A stretch of 64,000 bases of DNA from Silurus meridionalis. Lineage: Eukaryota > Chordata > Actinopteri > Siluriformes > Siluridae. Positions 1 through 13,599 of this stretch are shown here, in pieces. Position 1 is the stretch's first letter. Each line of letters starts with the position of its first letter. Made by a program: the position numbers and the translations under genes. The stretch lies in the NCBI RefSeq assembly GCF_014805685.1, contig NC_060899.1:8469790-8533789 (forward strand). Reading direction: 5' to 3'. A model generated the notes under the pieces. That model had not been told where the DNA came from and searched no databases. It saw only the letters and a list, made by a program, of their open reading frames with translations.

Positions 1-1250
1 GTACATACATAAATACATACACTACATATGCAATAGCGGTCCCTGTAATAGGGCACATAGACAATATTTAAAGGTGGCAACTTTTCAGGGTTTAGAATAT
101 GTCATTTATATATGCTGCCCTAACAAAACATGTTTTGTGTCTGTTGCTGCAAAATGATTCCCTGATACATTGCTGTGAAAAAAGTACTACTTCCTGATTT
201 TTATTTTTGGTTGCATATTTGTTATACTTAAATGATTCAGATCATCATGCAAATTTTAATATTACACAAAGATCACGTAAGTAAATAAATTGAAGGATGA
301 TTTCATTGATCAAGGGAATTAAGCTGTCCAAAACCTGCCTGACTCTATAAAAAAAATTTAATAATAGACGTAATAACTATTTGTGCAATCAAGCGTTTTG
401 CAAGCGCAGTTTTAAAAACTGCATTTTCCTCGGGATATCTTTGTGACAAATACGCAGAAAATAAGAAACCAGGCAAATACGTTTATTTTACAGCATCGTA
501 TATTTAACACAGATATATGCTGCCTCCCAAAGCCATCTGCCTCAATACCATATGCAAATACTGCAAAAATAGAGTATAAAGAATAAAACATATCCATTGA
601 AATGTCACCTCACTACCACATTGCTACTGGTCCAACCTCCCTCTAATTGAGGCATTTAAAGAAAAGGTGATGATTTGGTAAATGTTAAAGGTCCATGTGA
701 AGAATATCTTATAAGCAAGTAGGCTATGTGCTTCATCTCCACTGTCTGTATGAATTATGCACAAAATGAAAATCATACAAATTCTGCTGTAATCACTTTG
801 AGTGCAATAATTAATGCAAAGAAATGGTGTACACTAACAAATAGGACAGTGATTCCATTGTGCAAAATGCAGAATGATATACTGGAGATACTAATGGATG
901 TACTGGATTTAACTGCAAGCAGCTGCAGGTTAGATCTATTTGATAATAGTAGGGGATGAGTTATAAATATGAGAAGAAATATAAATTATAGTCAGGAGGA
1001 GATGTCAGTATACATCAAAGTCAGTATACGCCTAATTGTTTATCTCTTTTTATTTCCATTTATTGACTTTGTCTTGGAAAAGGTCAATGGAATAAAGTTT
1101 TTACTTTTACTTAAATAAAGCTATTGTTGTATTATGTGCAAAGTAAATATTGTGAAGGCTCGCTTCCTCCAACAATGTTTATTTTTTTTTATTTATTTTA
1201 TTTTATTTGAAATGTATCTTTCCTTCCGTCTGAAATGTATCTTTCAGTTT
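1..1250. other. intergenic, AT-rich
   Basis: Open frames at 412-597 (-) and 726-959 (+) have no recognisable features. No RNA gene or repeat boundary is visible. Confidence 0.6.
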
Positions 1251-1254
1251 AAAT

Positions 1255-1432
1255 TTAGTCTTTGGATGCAATAGCATGAAATTTTCCCTTCAATTGAACT
1301 AGGAGACCCAAAACTGTTCCATGATAATGCTCAAGCACATTCCCAAATCTAGTCCCAGAAGAGTGGAGAGAATTATAAGAGCAAATTGTGACTAAATGTG
1401 GAATGTGATGATCAAAAAGCACATTTATTTGA
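1255..1432. mobile_element. second Tc1-like family, degenerate fragment
   Basis: The order of short motifs (ATTTTCCCTTCAATTGAACT, agacccaaaactgttcca, ccagaagagtggagag, aaatgtggaatg, caaaaagcacat) follows a common teleost Tc1-like element, with the centre of the transposase gene missing. Assignment rests on remembered family sequence, without alignment. Confidence 0.5.
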
Positions 1433-1434
1433 AT

Positions 1435-2690
1435 GAAAATCTTGTAAACGTACATGCCACACAACTACTTTAATTCAATTAAGATTGAAATTGTATTAGA
1501 AAGAATTATATAACCATATTTATATAACAAATACAACAAATATATACTGTACATTACTGTGAAATATGTTTCTCATTACATAAAATACACATAGAGATTT
1601 GTTTTTTAAATTGATTTCTTTTTCAAAGTTTGTTTAAATCAATTAATGTACGAATGCACTAAATTTTCCAAATGATCCTTTACATTTTTTTTATATAGAT
1701 TACAGAATATATATTATATACATATAGATAATACTTGAAAGCACTGTTTTGTCACACATACAACGCGCACAACAGACTGCTATCATCTCTTATTATCTTC
1801 GGCTATCGGCTGAGGAGAGTGTATTTCATACTTTTTGGAGACAATATGTCCACTTAATTGTCATTGGCTTGTTAGCAATATTATCTATCACTCTGGAGTT
1901 AGCTATAAAGTGCCCTAAGTTTGTCACTGCTGTTTGTGACCTGTGGTTCTGTGCATATATGTAACTAATGTGGCAGTGTTCATCACTGGCATATGCTCCA
2001 ACCAGTGAGCTTGCAAGGTTTCTAGACTGATTTACATACACTTACATTGGGTTTCCTGTACATTTCCACTTAAAGATGGTCTCCCTCACATGCTGCTTTA
2101 GATCAGTCTAACAGAACCTGCAGTTTTCTTTGTAGCATGTCTGTGACTAAGCAATTTTGAGCATGCTTCATTAACTGTGATTAACATTAAGGCTAGAGTG
2201 GTGACTCCATGCTCATGCCCTCATTCTTTTTGTCCTTTGACTTATCTTTCTGACTAGCAGCCCAGTGACTAAGTGCCACTGGTGTGCCACTAAACACCTG
2301 ACCATCACAATCATGTAATTGTTCAATATCAGAAAGCTTTGCATCAGACCTTTAGGTGTGGCTGTAAAGATTTGTGCCCATACAGAGCACTTGTGAATTC
2401 ATTAAAAATCCATTAACTTGTTTATCAGTACTGGCTAAAATAACGTCAAATTCCCCATTAAGGCTGGCGACCACTTTGCTATTACTGTTAGCTAAGGTGA
2501 ATTCATTTAGTAAAAAAAAATTATGTTTACAATTCACACCAGTTCATCTGATACTCCTCTTAGGTGATGAGGCTTGGCATCTGATCAGCATTCCATATCA
2601 CCCCAAAGGTGAGTGGGGATGAGGTCAGGACTCTGTTCATGAAACCTTCATGGAGCTTTCTTTGTGCACATGAGCATCGCCATGTTAGAA
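1435..2690. other. intergenic, AT-rich
   Basis: Unique-looking sequence with short random frames (for example 1749-1964 + and 1826-2041 -). Nothing identifiable. Confidence 0.6.
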
Positions 2691-3203
2691 CAGGTTTAAG
2701 CCCTTTAGTTCAGTAATTAAGTACAAATACTTATTTACTGTACTTAAGTAGATTTTTTAGTACTTTACTTTACTATTTATTTTTCTGACAACCTTTAATT
2801 TTCACTCATTACATAAACATGTTTTACACAAATATCTGTACTTTCTACTTACATTTTCAAACCAGTTTCTTGAGCTTAATCTATTTGGTGACATGATCAT
2901 TATTTTTCCTTCTCTCTGTGTGCCGTTTTCAGCCCATCAAGCTATTTCTTGTCACTAGTGTATTTCCTGGCTGTCATTCACCACAGATGCAGTAGCCTAG
3001 CCTACAAAACTAACAACAAGGAAGGCAGAAGACAAAAAGAAGTATATCTAACGTGTATGAGACAGAGGGAGTCAGAGATGTAAACATGACTGAGAAAAGA
3101 GACATTTCTTATCACTTGATCATCATCTTTTCTCTGCTTGTGTTCTACATTGTGGTTGTTCAGCCTGGATACATTCATTAGGTAACAAAAAATTTAATTC
3201 TTT

Positions 3204-3206
<3 letters not shown>

Positions 3207-3273
<67 letters not shown>
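3207..3273. repeat. (AT)n microsatellite
   Basis: An uninterrupted AT dinucleotide array adjoins the Tc1-like copy at 3274. Confidence 0.98.
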
Positions 3274-3276
<3 letters not shown>

Positions 3277-3727
3277 TACAGACCAAAAGTGTGGACACAC
3301 TTTCTCATTCAAAGAGTTTTCTTTATTTTCATGACTATGAAAATTGTAGATTCACACTGAAGGCATCAAAACGATCAATTGCTTTGATTACTGCTTTGCA
3401 CACTCTTGGCATTCTCTTGATGAGCTTCAAGAGGTAGTCACCTGAAATGGTCTTTCAACAGTCTTGAAGGAGTTCCCCGAGAGATGCTTGGCACTTGTTG
3501 GCCCTTTTGCCTTCACTCTGCGGTCCAGCTCACCCCTAAACCATCTCGATTGGGTTTAGGTCCGGTGACTGTGGAGGCCAGGTCATCTGGCGCAGCACCC
3601 CATCACTCTCCTTCTTGGTCAAATAGCCCTTGATGCCTTCAGTGTGACTCTACAATTTTCATAGTCATGAAAATAAAGAAAACTCTTTGAATGAGAAGGT
3701 GTGTCCAAACTTTTGGTGGTGACACTA
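3274..3727 (-). mobile_element. Tc1-like transposon, internally deleted copy
   Basis: Its terminal sequences match the copy at 51982-52506 (acagtacagaccaaaagtg at the left, gtgtccaaacttttgg at the right). The transposase remnant lies on the - strand at about 3395-3635. It abuts an (AT)n array at 3207-3273 and is nested within a larger repeat (2700-3890). Stops and frameshifts are present. Confidence 0.8.
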
Positions 3728-3939
3728 AAACAGGTAGTAATAATGTAATAATGACTACTTTTTAGTTCTTTACTACAAATTGAGTGGAAAAGTGTAGTCA
3801 GTACTTTTACCAGAGTCTTTTAAAACATAAGTATCTGTACTTCAATTTGAGCGAAGGATGTGTTTACTTTTGCCATCTCTGTTTTAGTTAGAGTGGAGGC
3901 AAGTCTTAATACTACAAATCATTATAGACAATGTTGTGT

Positions 3940-4612
3940 GTCCAACTCTGTGGCACATAGTGATGTGATGATCAGATGTCAACATATCTTTGGCTATATA
4001 GTGTAGCTAGACTACACTGGTCATATTGCTAACACATCAGGTCTGGGTCTTCTCCAAATATCTTTCATTATTTTGTTCACCATGATTGGAAGTCTAGCTA
4101 TCTTTTGGCTAATACCCCTAGTGTAATTGAGGCACTCTTTCTAATTAGCATATTTGAGTCTGGAACCAATTTCCCTGCATTTGTCCGTCATTCTGCTCAA
4201 TGATCATGTTTTTTTAGCATTTTCCATAATTCCTGATCTCTCTGATCTTCTGACTACTTCTGGCTCTGGCAACACAGGGCACCACATATCTGCTCCCTTT
4301 CAAATAATTTTTTATATACTTGTATATTCTCAGGTTGGTCCAAATCTGTGGCACATATTGGTGTGAAGATCAGATGTCAACATATCTTTGCTATATAGTG
4401 TAGCTATTCTGATACATTAGCCAGATTGCTAACTCATCAGGTCTGGGTCTTCTCTGCATATCTTTCATTCTTTCTTTGCCATGATCTAAAGACTAGCTAT
4501 CCTTTGGTTAAAATCATTAGTGTACTTGAGGTGTGATTCTTAGTTAGCATACTTGAGTCTGAAACAAAGTATGCTAAATCATCTGCTTTCTGGCCAACAC
4601 AGGGCACCACTG
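3940..4612 (+). repeat. tandem duplication carrying a Tc1-like terminus
   Basis: Two diverged direct copies (about 3940-4285 and 4338-4612) are offset by 398 bases. Shared segments include cagatgtcaacatatcttt, catcaggtctgggtcttctc and acacagggcacca. Copy 2 lacks about 80 bases near its 3' end. Both carry a terminus similar to the Tc1-like family also seen at 1255 and 34805 (ending ctatatagtgtag). Confidence 0.65.
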
Positions 4613-4619
4613 GGAAAAA

Positions 4620-6860
4620 TCTTAAGGAAACATCGATTTACAGGCAGCACAGTATCTAAAAATATATACAATTATACATAATATCAATAAATCAAACAGT
4701 TAATTTTGACAAAACATCCAAACATTTAGGACTGTTTCAAATATGCCTGTTTCAGAGGTGAAAATTCTAGCTAAATTAGTTATTTCAATATGTGTATATA
4801 AAATAGAAAATGATCAATTATAATAAATAATATATAACGAGCTTTTCCTATTAGAAAAGAGTATGATAAACAGAAAAACATTTATACGCACGTTTTTTTT
4901 AAATTTGGAATTATTTAATAAATATGCCTTATGTATGAGTAACAAAGTTATTGGCAGTGAAACTTTTAAAGTAAAATGCAGAATTTTTGAATTAGAAACA
5001 GTTTTATGTGAAAATGCTAAGCGATGTCTACCAGGCATGTGGCCCCAAAGGATTTGACAATACCAAGAGATTTTTCTTGATGTTTTTTGGTATTGACATA
5101 AAAAATTGGGCACACCATATTTAAGAAATAATAATGTTTTTTAAATGTTGTAAAAGACTGAAAAAGCTAACTGAAACTTTTAGTATTTATTTTATATACA
5201 TAATGTAAAAATGTAAAAGAAAATCATTTATTAAATTTTCTATTTTTTTTTTTTTATTTTGTTCTTATTTATTTATTGTTTTTATTTTGGGGACTGATGG
5301 AAAATATTTTAAACACAAATAATTGACTATATTTTATCACAAGTGGCAATTAATTGTTGCATTTATTCCAAATGTGTCTAAATTAAATGCTGTATTATTT
5401 TATAAATATTTTTATTGCAAAGTGTTTTGCAGCACTTCAGTACAACACTCCTTATCTGAATATATCAACACTCATAGATATAAAAACTGTACTAGAAATA
5501 ATTGGTGAAGAAGTGGTGAGGAATTAGGGTGATTGGTAAATGGCAGTCAGGGAAGGTGAAGGTGAATCTTGCCTAGGGCATTAACTGTGCCAGGGCATGT
5601 GTCTACCATCGTAATGGATAAATGACAAGTTTGAAGTAATTGCTGGACTTTGGATAAATAATGTAACAGACCTCAATTATTGTTACTGCGAAAGCCCCCT
5701 TGAGTGTTTAAAATGCATCCAGCATGACAATAGAAACTATTTTTATAGCTCTTCTTTTGATACATTGATATTGTATGCCAGGGGAAACAAAGTAAAAACT
5801 GTGTAATTAACAGATTGGAGTAGGATTATGAGTATGAATGGAGGATTTGTCAAGGTTGTGGACTGAATATATATTTAATTGATCGAGTGCAATTTGTGTT
5901 GCAGTAAATGTCTGTGTGGAGTTTTTCTGAATATGATCATCGTATTTTTGGAAGGATTTCCCAATGATTCTCCAATATCCACCTATATCCAACAAACATG
6001 CAACATGCTTTGCTAATGTGCCCTAGGTGTGTGCCTGGTGTTTGCAATGGACTGATGTTCAATCCATTGTATTTTTTCACCTTGTTCCCTGAACAGTATC
6101 CATCTCCACTACATTCCTTACCAAGATGAAGTGCTTATTGAAGATAACTGAATGAATAACTGAATACTGCGGTACTAATTCATACCTACTACCTGCATCT
6201 GCTGTGAATACATCACTAGACACATACTGACCCTCTGCCCTGTGAGCACATCTGACTAATTAAAGTTTGTTTGTACATGCAGATGAGCGGTAAGGACGAT
6301 GATGTGGAGATTCAGAAGGGGAATAGAGCAGTGAGGTCAGGTCATTGGCTCAGCTGAGACCCTAACAGCCTAGTAATGTCTTAATGAGCTTGCCAGCCTC
6401 ATTTGTTTATGTTAATGACAAGAAATGATATTAGTGCTTTTGTGTCTGCCGGTGAATGAGCTTGTCACTGCCCCCACCCCTACGCAAGAGGTCACAGACC
6501 AGTGATTGGAGTTCAGCATAAATGCATTTACTGTTTAATTGATTTAATCAGCTCAACTATGTCAACTGATTTGACATTTCAGCAGGGCATGGGCTTTTCA
6601 TGGATGATACAAAGAGTGCTATTGGTAACCCATGTGAACTTTGTTTAAGATCTATTTAATAGCTATTAGGACCGCTCTAATAAGGGCATCTCTTTAACAC
6701 CAGGATATGCTTTTTTTACCCTCAAAAGGAAGTGTTGTACCTGTGGCAAAATGTCATACACCTTCTCAAAGGAGGTGCAAGCTTTTGCTCAAAATAAAAA
6801 GAGGAATATTGAGGCCAATTATTTAAAGATGTGTTCATGTGTGTATGCATCTGTACATGC
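4620..6860. other. intergenic, AT-rich
   Basis: Frames of up to 99 codons (4814-5113 -) are Lys/Ile/Phe-rich, as expected from AT-rich DNA. No motif or repeat is recognised. Confidence 0.6.

Positions 6861-6863
<3 letters not shown>

Positions 6864-6925
<62 letters not shown>
6864..6925. repeat. (GT)n microsatellite
   Basis: An uninterrupted array of about 31 units. Confidence 0.98.
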
Positions 6926-6926
<1 letters not shown>

Positions 6927-7354
6927 TTTTTACCCTGCTTATAGGAGGTAATTTTGTTATTCAGCCAGAGCTATTTTGACTGCATATTCAGTGCTGACTG
7001 AGTTATTCAGGCATGTGAAAGCAGGCCGGCCTGCTTTGCACTGATAACTTCACAGCCACGCACTCCGGTTTCCTCATTCACCAATGCTATAATTAATAAA
7101 GCAGAGGGGAAGGGAGTGTGGCCATTAATTGGAGCCACTGTCCTTCAAAGCTGTTGGGGGAAAAGTGTATAATCATTTTCCACAGTAGTCCACAGCTTAC
7201 TGAATTATTAATACAATCATACAGCGAGACAGAGGGAAGAATAGCACTGAAAACATTCATTTAGGTCCGGAGAGAACACTGCTGCTGGACCCCAACCAAA
7301 CAGTCCACACACAGGCAGAGATAACACTCAAGCACTGCCTGAACAGCCTGAATT

Positions 7355-7356
<2 letters not shown>

Positions 7357-7391
<35 letters not shown>

Positions 7392-7399
7392 GAGAGAGG
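7357..7399. repeat. (GA)n microsatellite
   Basis: A purine array with one GATA interruption near 7385. Confidence 0.97.
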
Positions 7400-7625
7400 G
7401 GTGATTAAGTGATGTGAAAGACAGTGATGTGTGCATGAACACACTGTGGAAATGTTACTGAACAAAAAGTTTTGTGAGCAATATACAGCTTTTTTTTATT
7501 TTAAAATACATCTTTGAGTTGAACTGAATGAAAAAATGATGTCTGATATATTTAAATTGATGCATTGCTTCTCTAAAGAACATGCAACCCAGATTCACAT
7601 TTAAAGTCTCCAATAATTACTAACA

Positions 7626-7627
<2 letters not shown>

Positions 7628-7682
<55 letters not shown>

Positions 7683-7692
7683 AGTCTCTCTC
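7628..7692. repeat. (CT)n microsatellite
   Basis: A pyrimidine array with small interruptions at the 3' end (tttctctcag). Confidence 0.97.
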
Positions 7693-8299
7693 AAACATAC
7701 ATACACATCAGCTGTGACCCTGCAGTAATTTTTATGATCTAATATATCATTTGAACATCTACAGCACATAATCCATGGGCAAAAAGCTTCACAATTACAA
7801 ACACCAATATTAACAGTAAATTTCTAATTAAAGAAGTTCCTGTTACCATTGACAAATGTTTATTACTGTGAATAATAGAATTTGCACTTGTTCCTGATTT
7901 TTTTAATTATTATATTACATCAGAGATATCATCACTATAGGAATTCTTAAAAATTTCCAATTAGTTTTCATGAACTCAAAACAAAATTTTATGTCATACA
8001 GTGATTATTTTACATACTGTGTATATAAAATGGGGCGGCTTAATCTATCCATGCATGTAATTAAAAACCAATGCATTGTATGTGCTCTGTCTTATTTTAC
8101 TCTGTCAATTCAGGAGCATAAAACATGAATACTATAATTTTTTTTTAATAGAGTATGCTAATGTATGCATATATGTGAGTTTGTGCTAGTCTGCTGCCAT
8201 GTGTATTGTGCCACTGCCTCTGTGTGAATGACTGTTGTACAGTTGTGCAATAGCGATAGGCCAAGCTCATTATAATTCAGACAACCAGAAACAAAGGCT

Positions 8300-8319
8300 C
8301 ACACACACACACAGACACA

Positions 8320-8361
<42 letters not shown>

Positions 8362-8362
8362 C
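8300..8362. repeat. (CA)n microsatellite
   Basis: A CA array with GACA and CGCA interruptions. Confidence 0.97.
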
Positions 8363-8728
8363 TGCTGTGTGTTCCTCCATGATAACCTCCTTTCGAAATG
8401 AACCTGCATATTCACTCACTCAACACACTTACACACATGTGCTAGGTCTCTTACACATACACATATATATGTGTGTAAGCACACAAAAATAATGTGGTCA
8501 CATTGCATATCGACATTTACATTTACAGACAATGAATAGCAATAAATTGGCTCCCTATTTTATATAAATATAGGGTTAAATATATATAAGGTAGCGACTG
8601 GAATGGAAACGATTCAGAACTAGTCCCCTTTCTCTTCTGTGCTCTAATTCACTCTGCTGAGCCTTTGATGGAAATGAAAAAGGAGCCTTACGTTGTGTTT
8701 GGTGCCATTTTCTCTTTCTCTTCAAAGC

Positions 8729-8729
<1 letters not shown>

Positions 8730-8773
<44 letters not shown>

Positions 8774-8792
8774 CACACACACATGCACACAC
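8730..8792. repeat. (CA)n microsatellite
   Basis: A CA array with two ATGC interruptions. Confidence 0.97.
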
Positions 8793-8799
8793 CCTTCAG

Positions 8800-9639
8800 T
8801 CCATGTGTCTGTGTGTGCATAAAGCATGACCTGAATTCACATCGTCACGCTATCCCTACTGCTCTTACCACGCAATAAGCAAACTGCTCTTCAATGCACA
8901 AAAAAAAGAAATGCACACAAAGAACCGGCTCTGAAAGCAGCCATATAAACATGCGCTGATCATACATTTAAGAGGAAAACATGAATGACAAAAAACGCGC
9001 ATTATGTCTGCTTTTGCATTCTGTCCTTAACCAAAGCAGACGTGTTTTGAAAGGCGTGCATTTGTGAAAGGATGCTCTACGGATGCACAAGGCCACCGTA
9101 TTCGTTTTTTGTATAAGAGTATGTCTACCATATTGTTTTTTTTCCCCCTAGCATCACCTTGTGTTTTAGTCTATATTGGACATTTTGTGTGACCTCTGAC
9201 GGGGGAAAGGTCATCTCCATGGTGATGAATGTGCGAGGCAAACGAGAGCACTCCGCCATCACTCCTCAAGGACATGCCGGTGTGATTGGCCACCTCTGGG
9301 ACAGGAAATCGAAGAGGAGCAGAGAGGAAGAAAAGGTGTGATTTCACAAGCTAAATTACCCTAGGGACGGATGAGAGGAGTGTGCAATCGGGTGGCAGCG
9401 TTGTGTCCGATTTCACACTGAAATCTCAGTGTTTCTTGAGGAAAAAAAGAACATTTGCAAGCATGTTAATGCGTGCCACTGACTTCACGATGAGAACAGA
9501 CTAATGGTTAGATTTTAGTATTTGATTTGACAAAATTATCCTTAAAGTGACCCATGAAAACAGTATTAGACAAAAATAACTGTTAAAGAGCATCATGTTA
9601 CAGCAGCATATTCATTCAAACTCATTTTTAACTTCTATT

Positions 9640-9640
<1 letters not shown>
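8800..9640. other. intergenic, moderately unique
   Basis: GC-balanced between the arrays, with a 60-codon frame at 9159-9341 (+) lacking splice context. It may be conserved noncoding sequence, but there is no motif to rest this on. Confidence 0.4.
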
Positions 9641-9643
<3 letters not shown>

Positions 9644-9699
<56 letters not shown>

Positions 9700-9835
9700 A
9701 TAATTTCTGCCACTTGCCCTCCTTTACACCCCTTACTTCTGTCACTCCGAATATTTCTCTCTAATCTCACCTTATCTCTCGATCTCCCAGCTCACAAATA
9801 AATGATAGAAAACTCTGTTCAAAGAGATAAGACTT

Positions 9836-9917
<82 letters not shown>

Positions 9918-9928
9918 CTCTCTCTTTC
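9644..9928. repeat. two (CT)n microsatellites
   Basis: CT arrays at 9644-9698 and 9839-9928 are separated by 140 bases of pyrimidine-rich unique sequence. The second is among the longest single arrays here and is followed by TATC units. Confidence 0.97.
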
Positions 9929-10796
9929 TATATATCTATCTATCTTGCTTCTTTCCTTCATCTTAATCCTCTTGCTATCTAAAAGTAATAATCACTCTGT
10001 ATGCCCCATGCTCCATCTGATAGCTGTACCTTTGTAAAAATAATAATAATAATAATAAATAAATTAATTTAAAAAAAGGAAAAGACTTGAAATAACCACA
10101 CTGTGTTAAAGGCTACTTATTTGAATGACGAAAATGAGTATACTGTCACACCTACAAGTGTAGGAGATAAATGTCACTGAAAGATTTAAGAAAAAATTGG
10201 ACTAAACTAAATTAAGTCAGAAGATTAGAAAGGAATGTAAAGCCTGTCTAAATTAATTAGCCCTACAATGAAGTGTCAAATCTAACATGAAAATATGTTA
10301 AATGGTCATGATAATCAACAATGTGGTTGCATTACCTGTTTTTTTTATTTTTTTTTATTTCATGCATCTCTCATGTGCATACAAACAGTTTGAAAAGCTG
10401 CACAACTGTGAAAAATATTAACCATAACCTTATAAGCATTCAACACCCCCACCTACTCCTCTAAGACCTCAAATCATTTTTTACATCTTTTCCTGATCGG
10501 GATGAGTAAATTATTTATTGAATTAATTTAACAGTAAATCAAGAGCTGGGAAAAAAAAACACCACAAGTTTGCAAGAAATGTTTACAAACTAGGGATGAA
10601 TGGCTCAACAAAAATGTTCCCTGCACAAAGATGTTTTCTCACCCCTGCCAAACACCAAATGGATTGTCCCAAGATAAAGTGACAAGAAAAAAAGGTTAGG
10701 GGATGAACTGGGAATGTGCTGGAAGTGGAAAATGCCCCTATTGTTCATTGCGGTCGCCTTCTCATTTGATTCCTGTTTTGCTGTATTCGATCACCA

Positions 10797-10811
10797 ATCT
10801 CTCTCTCTCTG

Positions 10812-10874
<63 letters not shown>
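10797..10874. repeat. (CT)n then (CA)n microsatellite
   Basis: A short CT run (10797-10810) leads into a CA array (10816-10874). Confidence 0.97.
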
Positions 10875-10878
<4 letters not shown>

Positions 10879-11830
10879 AACCAAGTGTGTTCCTGTTTCA
10901 TATGTAAATCTCCCTGAGAACAATCCACTTGGAGCACTGGTGTGCTAAATCATCAGTTCTGTGATAGCAGGGAGCAGCTTGTATTATTACATCTAATTAG
11001 ATCCTTTCTGTTTCCTATCAATTTACAGAGTAATTAAAACCGTCCCCGCCTGATTATCTACTAACTGCTGATTCAGGGGCAGAGATGAAACACATCCAAA
11101 TGCTTCTGTCACACCAACTCCATCAAAACATATTGCCAATCATGCAATCATGTGACATCAGGTGGAATGAAGGAATTCATAGTCATGTATATTAACACCG
11201 CACTCTTCATCTCATAAAACTTTAACATAAAACTATATACTATATAAACAGCCCTATATGTCAAAATTATCCCGCTGATAACGCGAATTCATTTAACAGC
11301 ACTTATTTTATTAACAATATAATTCAAAATATAAATAAATAAATATAAAAGAGGCAAAAATTAAAACCTGCAATGCAACACACATTTATTAAAGAATAAT
11401 AAACTACACAAACATTTTGAATCACTTAACATTTGTTTTACTGATGAGCCAAGTCTCAAATCAAGCACCAAAATCTGCCATGGTGCACACGTCCGGCAAT
11501 TAAAACCATACGTGTGGAAACATCGCAAAAATTTCAGTTTGGTGTCCTGATGATTTATGTCATTTAAAACACTATAATTACTTGAAAACATTTACAAGAA
11601 TATTTTGTCTTTATGCTCTATGTTGAGCCTGGTTTCACTAATAATAAACATGCATTTGCATAAAGCATCAATATTTGTCCATGCCCATGTTGATAAAAGT
11701 ATTAAAAACTTTAAAAAGTATTGATTTGGATACATTTAGAACAGATAAAAATGTGATTATGTTGAGATTAATTGTGAGTCAACTCATGACAATCAAGCAA
11801 TTAATCTTGTTGAAATATTTTAATTGATTG
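10875..11830. other. intergenic, AT-rich
   Basis: Nothing identifiable apart from short random frames. Confidence 0.6.

Positions 11831-11835
<5 letters not shown>

Positions 11836-11908
<73 letters not shown>
11836..11908. repeat. (AT)n microsatellite
   Basis: An uninterrupted AT array of about 36 units. Confidence 0.98.
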
Positions 11909-11910
<2 letters not shown>

Positions 11911-12593
11911 AATATATACACTGAATTAATTCTGAGAGCGATGATAAATCTTGCATGTGTAATGTACGGTATAGATATAAAATGCAGAGAATTTGAAGAG
12001 TTCAAATTTCACACCAATGCAGCAATAAAAATACAGCTTTTGTGCGTGTGTCTATTTGTGTGTGAAATCAAGAGGGTTCCTCATATTGCTGCATGTGTAG
12101 ATTGCCAATGACCATATGTTTTTGTGTTTATTGAAAGATATAAATGGTTAATGCTAATTATATAATCATTCAAAATTCATCAAATAACACATATATAGTA
12201 CACTGCGGTTATATGATGCTTAAACTGAGAATACTGAGAATACTGAGAATATTCTGCATCTCCATTACACCCTTTACTTTGACTGACACTTAAGAAAATA
12301 ATAAAATATGAGCACAAATCTGCTCACCAACACCCAATAAACCACTCATTCTGATACGTCACACTTCATCTACTTTGGAATAAAGGACCAAAAACATAAT
12401 GCAGGACAAGGAGATGCTAATATTAGATTAATTTATTTTTATTTTGAGAAAATACAGACCTGTAAATCATGTGTGGAAAAAAGAGCATTCTACGAAGAAA
12501 CACTATATCATCTTGTTTCCATGGCTACCAGCCATACTGCCTTGGGATCATGATGGCGTGAAATAGACTGAATTGACAGAGATGTGCAAACGT

Positions 12594-12679
12594 GCTTGTG
12601 TGTGTGCGTGTGTGTGTGTGTGCGTGCGTGCGTGCGTGTGTGTGTGCGCGCGCGTGTGTGTGTGTGTGTGTGTGTGTGT
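12594..12679. repeat. (GT)n/(GC)n alternating tract
   Basis: GT units are interspersed with GCGT units and a GCGCGCGC core (about 12647-12654). The whole tract alternates purine and pyrimidine, the pattern most prone to Z-DNA. Confidence 0.97.
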
Positions 12680-13153
12680 ACAATTACATTATGCACCTGT
12701 ATATTAAATTTTATATGCAATATGTACCTATAAGCATGTTACTTATTGTGCATTTTTATTCACTCCAAATGTCTGGATGCTTTTTGCTTTGCTTTTTTGC
12801 TTACACTTACCTAAAACTGCTAATATCTGTGATAAATTTGCATTTCCTATAAGCAAGATCAAACTGCTTGTGGTAGTTCTGCATTTGGATCTGATCATTT
12901 CTAATATTTTGTCTATTTTTATATTTCAGGGTTTTTTAGGGGGAACTTTTGAAGGTTAGAGTGTATGTTACAAGTGCAGCAGGAATGATGAAACTTTTTT
13001 CCCATAGCAAGGTACTGATCAGGTACAGAGAGGAATCCTCTTGCCCTCTTGAGGGCTCTCCTGTCCTAACCTCCACCACGGGTTCATGAACATCTCAGTG
13101 CTCGAGTGCATTAACACATGGCTGTCTGCATGCTCCCATTATGCTGAATTGTA

Positions 13154-13155
<2 letters not shown>

Positions 13156-13206
<51 letters not shown>

Positions 13207-13224
13207 ACGTGTGTGTGTGTGTGT
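13156..13224. repeat. (GT)n microsatellite
   Basis: A GT array interrupted once by GCACGT near 13205. Confidence 0.97.
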
Positions 13225-13386
13225 TGGGCTGGCTGTTTCGGAGTTAAAAAAGGACAGGACCAGTCCCTGTAAGGGGACAAATCATAGCAGCAGAGGGAGA
13301 CAGAGAAGGTCTTGAATTCCCCTTGGAATATAATGTGTGCTTCACATCAGAGTGTGTGAAGAAGAAGTGTGCGTCTGATTAAAGGC

Positions 13387-13388
<2 letters not shown>

Positions 13389-13451
<63 letters not shown>

Positions 13452-13533
13452 TGTGTGTGTAATCCGAAAGTGGCCTCGGGGGCTGGGGGAGGGAATAAGA
13501 TTCAGCAGCAGACACTTGGCGCGTGCCTTGCGT

Positions 13534-13578
<45 letters not shown>

Positions 13579-13588
13579 CACACACACA
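13389..13588. repeat. (GT)n and (CA)n arrays in inverted arrangement
   Basis: GT at 13389-13460 and CA at 13536-13588 are complementary and only about 75 bases apart, so the strand could fold into a long hairpin. Confidence 0.97.
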
Positions 13589-13599
13589 ATAAATCTGGT

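Larger units (their letters stand above)
2695..3890. mobile_element. hAT-like nonautonomous element interrupted by a Tc1-like copy
   Basis: The flanks at 2715-2860 (aagtacaaatactt, gtacttaagtag, atctgtactttctactt) and 3760-3885 (cagtacttttaccagag, aagtatctgtacttcaa, ttttgccatctctg) carry the repeated 'gtacttttacttaagtac' vocabulary of a common teleost element. The (AT)n array and the Tc1-like copy lie between them. Boundaries are approximate. Confidence 0.4.

Noticed and set aside
8505..8530. Another SINE tail
   Set aside because: Only acatttacatttac matches, too short to distinguish from chance.
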